NCBI GenBank assembly: GCA_946479855.1
Contig: CAMLHL010000116.1
Coordinates: forward strand, 1 to 5,195
DNA length: 5,195 nt
Source: an uncultured Pseudomonadota bacterium
Lineage (GTDB): Bacteria; Pseudomonadota; Gammaproteobacteria; Burkholderiales; Rhodocyclaceae
Direction: 5' to 3'
The notes under the pieces are model-generated. The model did no database searches. It was not told the DNA's origin and saw only the letters and a list, made by a program, of their open reading frames with translations. How positions within the stretch are numbered: position 1 is the stretch's first letter; each line of letters begins with the position of its first letter. The position numbers and the translations under genes are program-made. Below are positions 1 through 5,195 of this stretch, in pieces.

Positions 1-389
1 ACGTAGTCCATATAGTCGAGCGGCGTCGCCGGATTGAAGACCAGGCCGCCCTGGCAGCCGGCATCGCGGATCAGCGCCAGGCTGCGATCGACATGTTCGG
101 AAGCTTCCGGATGAAAGGTGATGATATTCGCCCCGGCCTTGGCAAAATCGGGGATGATGCGATCGACCGGCTTGACCATCAGGTGCACGTCGATCGGCGC
201 CGTGGTGCACGGGCGGATCGCGGCGCAAACCAGCGGCCCGATGGTCAGGTTGGGAACATAATGGTTATCCATCACGTCGAAGTGAATCCAGTCGGCGCCC
301 GAGGCGATGACGTTGCTCACTTCTTCGCCCAGCTTGGCGAAATCGGCGGAGAGGAGGCTCGGGGCGATGATGAAATCGGTCTGGCGCAT
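1..389 (-). CDS. rpe: Ribulose-phosphate 3-epimerase, N-terminal 129 residues (3' end beyond window)
   Basis: This enzyme interconverts D-ribulose-5-phosphate and D-xylulose-5-phosphate in the cytosol, serving the Calvin cycle and the pentose phosphate pathway. The frame is open from an ATG at 389 to the window edge with no stop, giving 129 of the usual roughly 220-230 residues. Seen in the translation: [15 protein letters not shown] at residues 7-21 (first barrel strand), the family signature [12 protein letters not shown] at 36-47 with likely metal ligands His36 and Asp38 (Asp38 is also a catalytic acid/base in the family), DVHLMV at 67-72 with metal ligand His69, and the NPATP loop near residue 120. 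The start is supported by GGAG six bases upstream. The gene follows the aldolase gene, but an intrinsic terminator ends just before its ribosome binding site, so it may not be a simple operon member. The second catalytic Asp and the phosphate-binding C-terminus lie outside the window. Confidence 0.96.
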   Translation of the reverse strand, partial: MRQTDFIIAPSLLSADFAKLGEEVSNVIASGADWIHFDVMDNHYVPNLTIGPLVCAAIRPCTTAPIDVHLMVKPVDRIIPDFAKAGANIITFHPEASEHVDRSLALIRDAGCQGGLVFNPATPLDYMDY

Positions 390-395
390 GGCGAT

Positions 396-399
396 CTCC
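396..399 (-). promoter_or_regulatory. Ribosome binding site of rpe, abutting a terminator T-tract
   Basis: GGAG on the minus strand lies six bases before the ATG at 389. It starts at the base directly after the six-T run of the upstream terminator. A transcript that stopped in the T-run would therefore lack the whole translation start of rpe. Confidence 0.75.
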
Positions 400-429
400 A
401 AAAAAGGCGGCCCCAGACTTCGGGGCCGC
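400..429 (-). terminator. Intrinsic (Rho-independent) terminator after the aldolase gene
   Basis: On the minus strand a perfect 8-bp GC-only stem, GCGGCCCC pairing with GGGGCCGC (429-422 with 414-407), closes a 7-base loop and is followed by one C and then six Ts (405-400). This is the classic form. The plus strand has no T-run after the stem, so it acts only in the direction of the cbb genes. It lies 32 bases past the aldolase stop and ends only ten bases before the rpe ATG. It could mark the end of the cbb transcript, or act as a leaky or regulated attenuator for rpe. Confidence 0.85.
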
Positions 430-461
430 AAGCGCAGGGACTGCAGAGATGAATCGGGTGA

Positions 462-1499
462 TCAGCGGTAGCTGGCGGCCATTTTTTCCAGCGCCAGCGG
501 CTTGATGCGGCTGGCCTGACCGGCGGAGCCGAAGGCCTCGAAGCGCTGGCGGCAGAGGTCGCGCGCCGCCGCCACCGCCGCCTTGAGGAAGGCGCGCGGA
601 TCGAATTCCTCCGGCTTCTCGGCCATCGCTTTCCGCATGGCGCCGGTCATGGCGAGGCGGATATCGGTGTCGATATTGACCTTGCGCACGCCATGGCGGA
701 TCCCTTCGACGATTTCCTCGACCGGCACGCCGTAGGTTTCCTTGATCGCGCCGCCGTACTGGCGGATGGTCGCCAGCCATTCCTGCGGCACGCTGCTGGA
801 ACCATGCATGACCAGGTGGGTATTGGGAATCCGCGCGTGGATGGCCTTGATGCGGTCGATGGCGAGGATTTCGCCGGTCGGCGGCCGGGTGAACTTGTAG
901 GCGCCGTGGCTGGTGCCGATGGCGATGGCCAGCGCATCGACGCCGGTCTGGGCGACGAAGTCGGCGGCCTCGTCGGGGTCGGTCAGCAGTTGCCCGTGGT
1001 CGAGCTTGCCGGCGGCGCCGATGCCGTCCTCCTCGCCGGCCTCGCCGGTTTCCAGCGAGCCGAGGCAACCCAGCTCGCCTTCGACCGAAACGCCGATGGC
1101 GTGCGCCATCTCGACCACCTTGGCGGTGACCGCGACGTTGTAGGCATAGGTCGTCGGCGTCTTGCCGTCGGTGCCCAGCGAGCCGTCCATCATGACGCTG
1201 GAAAAGCCGCTGCGCATCGACTGCTGGCAGACGGCCGGCGAGGTGCCGTGGTCCTGGTGCAGGCAGACCGGGATGTCCGGGTACTGCTCGATGGCGGCTT
1301 CGACCAGCTTGCGCAGGAAAGGCTCGCCGGCGTATTTGCGCGCCCCGGCCGAGGCCTGCAGGATAACCGGACTGTCGCACGCGGCAGCCGCCTGCATGAT
1401 GGCCTGGATCTGCTCCAGATTATTGACGTTGAAGGCGGGTAGACCGTAGTGGTGCTCGGCGGCGTGGTCGAGCAGCTGGCGCAGGGAAATGAGAGCCAT
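462..1499 (-). CDS. cbbA: Class II fructose-1,6-bisphosphate aldolase, Calvin-cycle subtype
   Basis: This zinc-dependent aldolase joins dihydroxyacetone phosphate to glyceraldehyde-3-phosphate to give fructose-1,6-bisphosphate; in the Calvin cycle it also makes sedoheptulose-1,7-bisphosphate. The protein has 345 residues, the usual length of the Calvin-cycle subtype of class II aldolases. Visible motifs are GLPAFNVNN at 19-27, CLHQDHG at 79-85 (catalytic Asp83, zinc ligand His84), [12 protein letters not shown] at 139-150 (second class II signature), GTSHGAYKF at 195-203 (zinc ligand His198), HGSSS at 232-236 (zinc ligand His232) and NIDTD at 275-279 in the substrate phosphate site. All expected catalytic residues are present. 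The ATG start has an almost ideal Shine-Dalgarno that overlaps the stop codon of gap, so the two genes are very probably co-transcribed and translationally coupled. A terminator follows. The symbols fba or fbaA would serve equally well. Confidence 0.97.
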   Translation of the reverse strand: MALISLRQLLDHAAEHHYGLPAFNVNNLEQIQAIMQAAAACDSPVILQASAGARKYAGEPFLRKLVEAAIEQYPDIPVCLHQDHGTSPAVCQQSMRSGFSSVMMDGSLGTDGKTPTTYAYNVAVTAKVVEMAHAIGVSVEGELGCLGSLETGEAGEEDGIGAAGKLDHGQLLTDPDEAADFVAQTGVDALAIAIGTSHGAYKFTRPPTGEILAIDRIKAIHARIPNTHLVMHGSSSVPQEWLATIRQYGGAIKETYGVPVEEIVEGIRHGVRKVNIDTDIRLAMTGAMRKAMAEKPEEFDPRAFLKAAVAAARDLCRQRFEAFGSAGQASRIKPLALEKMAASYR

Positions 1500-1503
1500 A
1501 TCG

Positions 1504-1508
1504 CCTCC

Positions 1509-1511
<3 letters not shown>
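1504..1511 (-). promoter_or_regulatory. Aldolase ribosome binding site overlapping the gap stop codon
   Basis: The minus strand reads TAAGGAGG, in which TAA is the stop of gap (1511-1509) and the whole string matches the anti-Shine-Dalgarno consensus. The ATG at 1499 follows after four bases. A ribosome terminating on gap would sit on this site, which favours coupled translation of GAPDH and aldolase. Confidence 0.85.
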
Positions 1512-2606
<1,095 letters not shown>

Positions 2607-2626
2607 TGTTCGGCCAGGCCGGCGGC

Positions 2627-2636
2627 GGCCTAGGCC
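2627..2636. repeat. 10-bp perfect palindrome directly after the transketolase stop
   Basis: GGCCTAGGCC begins at the base next to the transketolase TGA (2639-2637) and is perfectly self-complementary. AGGCC at 2616-2620 can also pair with GGCCT at 2627-2631 around a 6-base loop, giving a short hairpin. No T-tract follows, so a terminator role is unlikely. It may protect the transketolase mRNA end or be chance in GC-rich DNA. Confidence 0.35.
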
Positions 2637-4682
2637 TCAGAAATCGCCATCGCTGCCGCCCGAGCGGACGATGGTGCGCAGCACCGTCTGCACCAGGTGG
2701 TCGGCGGTCAGGCCGAAATGTTCGTAGAGCACCGGCGCCGGGGCCGAGGCGCCGAACTCGTCGATGCCGATCACTTCGCCGTCGAGGCCGACGTATTTGT
2801 GCCAGAAATCGGTCTGCCCGGCCTCGATGGCGACGCGGCAGGTTTCCGGCGGCAGCACCTGCTGCTTCCAGCTCGCCGGCTGGCGGTTGAAGCGCCGGGT
2901 GCAGGGCATCGAGACGACGCGCACGGCGATGCCCTGCGCCTGCAAGGCGGCCCGCGCCTGCATGGCGATGGCAATTTCCGAACCGGTGGCGATGATCACC
3001 GCCTGTAGCGGGCCGTCGGCCTCGGCCAGCACGTAGCCGCCGCGGCTGGCACCTTCCGCCCGGCCGGTCGCGCCGCCGTATTGCGGCAGGTTCTGCCGCG
3101 ACAGGAGCAGAGCGGAAGGTCCGTCTTGGCGCTCGAGCGCCTCGGCCCAGGCGACGGCGGTTTCCAGCTCGTCGCACGGCCGCCAGACGTCGAGGCCGGG
3201 AATCAGGCGCAAGCTGCTGGCGTGTTCGATCGGCTGGTGGGTCGGGCCGTCCTCGCCGAGCCCGATCGAGTCGTGGGTCAGCACGTGGATGACGCGCTGC
3301 TGCATCAAGGCGCTCATCCGGATCGCGTTGCGGGCGTAGTCGGAGAAGACCGCGAAGGTGCCGCCGTAGGGAATCAGCCCGCCGTGCAGTGCGACGCCGT
3401 TCATGATCGCCGTCATGCCGAATTCGCGCACGCCGTAGGAAACGTAGTTGGGCACCGCGTCGCCGCTGTCGTGCAGGGCGACGCTGCCTTTGCCGGCGGT
3501 CAGGTTGGAGCCGGTCAGGTCGGCCGAGCCGCCGAGCAGTTCGGGCACCCGGTCGACCAGGAAATCGAGGCAATTTTGCGAGGACTTGCGGCTGGCGACA
3601 GCGCCTTCCTTGCGGCCGGCGGCGGTCAGCAGTTCGCTTCGGATTTCCGGCCATTTTTCCGGTAGACCGTGGGACTGGGTGCGCTCGAACTCGGCGGCCA
3701 GTTCCGGGTATTGCGCGCAGTAGGCGGCGAACCTGGCCTGCCAGCCGGCTTCGGCGGCCGCCCCGGCGGGCCGGGCGTCCCAGGCGGCGCGCAGGCTGGC
3801 CGGCACTTCGAACGGGCCATACGACCAGCCGAGCGCGGCGCGGGTCGCCGCCGTTTCGTCGGCGCCGAGCGGCGCACCGTGCACGTCGTGCGAGCCGGCC
3901 TTGTGCGGCGAACCCCAGCCGATCTGGGTGCGGCAGACGATCAGCGTCGGCTTGGCGGTCTCCGTCTTGGCTTCGGCGATGGCGGCGGCGACGGCGGCCG
4001 AGTCGTGGCCGTCGATCGGGCCGACGACGTGCCAGCCGTAGGCGCGGAAGCGGGCCGGCGTGTCGTCGCGGAACCAGCCCTCGACATGACCGTCGATCGA
4101 GATGCCGTTGTCGTCATAGAAGCAGGTCAGCTTGTCCAGCCCCCAGACGCCGGCCAGCGAGCAGGCTTCGTGGCTGATGCCTTCCATCAGGCAGCCGTCG
4201 CCGAGGAAGACCCAGGTCCGGTGATCGACGAGGGCATGGCCGGGACGGTTGTAGCGCTGGGCCAGCAGCCGCTCGGCCAGCGCCATGCCGACGGCGTTGG
4301 CGAGGCCCTGGCCGAGCGGCCCGGTGGTCGTCTCGACGCCGGGGGTGTGGCCGACTTCCGGATGGCCGGCGGTGCGGCTGCCGAACTGGCGGAAATTCTT
4401 CAGGTCGTCGATGTTCAGGTCGTAGCCGCTCAAATGGAGCAGCGCGTAGAGCAGCATCGAGCCGTGGCCGTTGGAGAGCACGAAGCGGTCGCGGTCCGGC
4501 CAATGCGGGTTGGCCGGGTTGTGTTTGAGGTGGTCGCGCCACAGCACTTCGGCGATGTCGGCCATGCCCATCGGCGCGCCGGGGTGGCCGGACTTGGCCC
4601 GGTCGACGGCGTCGATGGCCAGGAAACGCAGCGCGTTGGCCAGTTCGCGACGGAAGGTGGTTTCGGTCATGTCTCGTTCCAT
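2637..4682 (-). CDS. cbbT: Transketolase
   Basis: This thiamine-diphosphate enzyme transfers two-carbon ketol units between sugar phosphates in the regenerative phase of the Calvin cycle and in the pentose phosphate pathway. From the ATG at 4682 it has 681 residues, a normal length. The translation shows [18 protein letters not shown] at 31-48, [10 protein letters not shown] at 70-79, [14 protein letters not shown] at 121-134, the thiamine-diphosphate motif beginning GDG at 161-163 and closing with Asn192 in [10 protein letters not shown], the catalytic glutamate Glu420 in YGVREFGM, then [20 protein letters not shown], a [15 protein letters not shown] block, and a C-terminal domain. I chose ATG 4682 because GGAGAG lies four bases upstream. 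ATG 4670 fits the family N-terminus slightly better but has a weaker site, and TTG 4712 has GGAGG but sits inside a predicted RNA stem. Its place next to phosphoribulokinase favours the cbb isozyme over a housekeeping tkt. Confidence 0.97.
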   Translation of the reverse strand: MERDMTETTFRRELANALRFLAIDAVDRAKSGHPGAPMGMADIAEVLWRDHLKHNPANPHWPDRDRFVLSNGHGSMLLYALLHLSGYDLNIDDLKNFRQFGSRTAGHPEVGHTPGVETTTGPLGQGLANAVGMALAERLLAQRYNRPGHALVDHRTWVFLGDGCLMEGISHEACSLAGVWGLDKLTCFYDDNGISIDGHVEGWFRDDTPARFRAYGWHVVGPIDGHDSAAVAAAIAEAKTETAKPTLIVCRTQIGWGSPHKAGSHDVHGAPLGADETAATRAALGWSYGPFEVPASLRAAWDARPAGAAAEAGWQARFAAYCAQYPELAAEFERTQSHGLPEKWPEIRSELLTAAGRKEGAVASRKSSQNCLDFLVDRVPELLGGSADLTGSNLTAGKGSVALHDSGDAVPNYVSYGVREFGMTAIMNGVALHGGLIPYGGTFAVFSDYARNAIRMSALMQQRVIHVLTHDSIGLGEDGPTHQPIEHASSLRLIPGLDVWRPCDELETAVAWAEALERQDGPSALLLSRQNLPQYGGATGRAEGASRGGYVLAEADGPLQAVIIATGSEIAIAMQARAALQAQGIAVRVVSMPCTRRFNRQPASWKQQVLPPETCRVAIEAGQTDFWHKYVGLDGEVIGIDEFGASAPAPVLYEHFGLTADHLVQTVLRTIVRSGGSDGDF

Positions 4683-4686
4683 GGTT

Positions 4687-4692
4687 CTCTCC
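4687..4692 (-). promoter_or_regulatory. Ribosome binding site deciding the transketolase start
   Basis: GGAGAG on the minus strand is followed by four bases and then the ATG at 4682. It lies downstream of the stem-loop at 4706-4759 and is free of it, which is why I prefer this start over the TTG at 4712, whose codon is in the stem. Confidence 0.6.
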
Positions 4693-4705
4693 ATTGTCAG
4701 TTTAG

Positions 4706-4759
4706 GCGGCAATCCATCCTCCGTTCGCCCTGAACGGCAGGCGGGTTAACGATTGCCGC
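4706..4759 (-). promoter_or_regulatory. Nested stem-loop in the phosphoribulokinase-transketolase gap
   Basis: On the minus strand GCGGCAATC (4759-4751) is the perfect complement of GATTGCCGC (4714-4706), a 9-bp outer stem. Within it CCGTTC (4737-4732) pairs with GAACGG (4726-4721) around a 5-base loop. The structure starts ten bases past the phosphoribulokinase stop and ends 23 bases before the chosen transketolase ATG. No T-run follows, so it is not a terminator. It buries the TTG at 4712 and part of a GGAGG at 4723-4719. Likely roles are mRNA processing, 3' end stabilisation of the upstream message or translation control; which one is inference. Confidence 0.55.
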
Positions 4760-4769
4760 TTCAATACAT

Positions 4770-5195
4770 TCAGGCGCGACGCTTGTGGTCCATCAGGCGC
4801 AGGACCATCGGCGTGAAAATCATCTGCATGGCCAGGCCCATCTTGCCGCCGGGGACGACCAGCGTGTTCGGGCGGGTCAGCATGCTGCCGTGCAGGATGG
4901 TCAGCAGGTATTCGAAATCGATGCCCTTGGGGTTGGCGAAGCGGATCACCACCATGCTCTCGTCGGCGCTCGGGATGTCGCGGGCGATGAAGGGGTTGGA
5001 GGTATCGACGATGGGCACGCGCTGGAAATTGACGTGGGTGCGGCCGAACTGCGGGCAGAGGTGATTCACGTAGTCCGGCATCCGGCGCAGGATGGTGTCG
5101 ACCACCGCCTCCTGCGAGTAGCCGCGCATCCGCTGGTCGCGGTGCAGCTTCTGGATCCACTCCAGGTTGATGATCGGCACGACGCCGACGCAGAG
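4770..5195 (-). CDS. cbbP: Phosphoribulokinase, C-terminal 141 residues (5' end beyond window)
   Basis: Phosphoribulokinase phosphorylates ribulose-5-phosphate with ATP to give ribulose-1,5-bisphosphate, the RuBisCO substrate, and is diagnostic of the Calvin cycle. The frame is open to the window edge, beginning LCVGVVPIINLEWIQK, so the gene continues upstream; a GTG at 5180 lies inside this conserved stretch and is not the true start. About half of the usual roughly 290 residues of the bacterial octameric type is visible. Recognisable segments are NLEWIQKLHRD, HLCPQFGRTHVNFQRVP, VDTSNPFIARDIPSADES, FANPKGIDFEYLL and the end segment PGGKMGLAMQMIFTPMVLRLM. The N-terminal P-loop and catalytic base are out of view, so activity cannot be judged. 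The stop is TGA at 4772-4770 and transketolase follows 87 bases later, as in the cbbP-cbbT order of proteobacterial operons. The symbol prkB is also in use. Confidence 0.95.
   Translation of the reverse strand, partial: LCVGVVPIINLEWIQKLHRDQRMRGYSQEAVVDTILRRMPDYVNHLCPQFGRTHVNFQRVPIVDTSNPFIARDIPSADESMVVIRFANPKGIDFEYLLTILHGSMLTRPNTLVVPGGKMGLAMQMIFTPMVLRLMDHKRRA

Noticed and set aside
93..452. Plus-strand frame of 119 codons opposite rpe
   Set aside because: It is antisense to the conserved epimerase and reads through the terminator stem; no domain is recognisable.
4697..4717. Six-codon leader peptide (MDCRLN then stop) ahead of transketolase
   Set aside because: GGAGG directly abuts its ATG with no spacing, and there is no run of regulatory codons; chance is more likely than an attenuator peptide.
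3669..4733. Long open frame on the plus strand (354 codons) opposite transketolase
   Set aside because: It is a codon-complement shadow of the transketolase frame with low-complexity Gly/Ala/Val/Arg composition and no known motif.
4740..4769. Possible promoter beginning at TTGAAG after phosphoribulokinase
   Set aside because: The -10 position 17 bases downstream reads CCTGCC, which is not promoter-like, and the region is better explained by the stem-loop.

Overview
This window is a GC-rich, densely packed stretch of bacterial chromosome. Every gene I can support lies on the minus strand. Read in the direction of transcription (high to low coordinates) it runs: the C-terminal half of phosphoribulokinase (cut by the window edge), transketolase, type I glyceraldehyde-3-phosphate dehydrogenase, class II fructose-1,6-bisphosphate aldolase, and the N-terminal part of ribulose-phosphate 3-epimerase (cut by the other edge). 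This is a Calvin-Benson-Bassham (cbb) gene cluster, so the organism is very probably a proteobacterium able to fix CO2. Gene order and protein character suggest a betaproteobacterium, possibly of the Rhodocyclales; that placement is inference from gene content and recalled family sequences, not a search result.

Layout: 4770-5195 phosphoribulokinase 3' part; 4683-4769 intercistronic gap with a nested stem-loop; 2637-4682 transketolase; 2517-2636 intercistronic gap with a compact set of inverted repeats; 1509-2516 GAPDH; a 9-nt gap whose Shine-Dalgarno overlaps the GAPDH stop codon; 462-1499 aldolase; 390-461 a gap with a textbook intrinsic terminator; 1-389 epimerase. No gene-free stretch exceeds 300 bases, and the plus strand carries only antisense shadow frames typical of high-GC DNA.

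The enzymes work together. GAPDH acts in the reductive triose-phosphate step, aldolase condenses triose phosphates to fructose and sedoheptulose bisphosphates, transketolase and epimerase rearrange sugars to ribulose-5-phosphate, and phosphoribulokinase makes the RuBisCO substrate ribulose-1,5-bisphosphate. RuBisCO and its regulator are not in the window. Phosphoglycerate kinase, often found between gap and the aldolase gene in related clusters, is absent from that position.

I found no novel protein system. What deserves a second look is in the short non-coding gaps: a strong terminator whose T-tract directly abuts the epimerase ribosome binding site; a repeat between transketolase and gap whose two stems interleave rather than nest; and a structured leader in front of transketolase that covers one of its possible starts.
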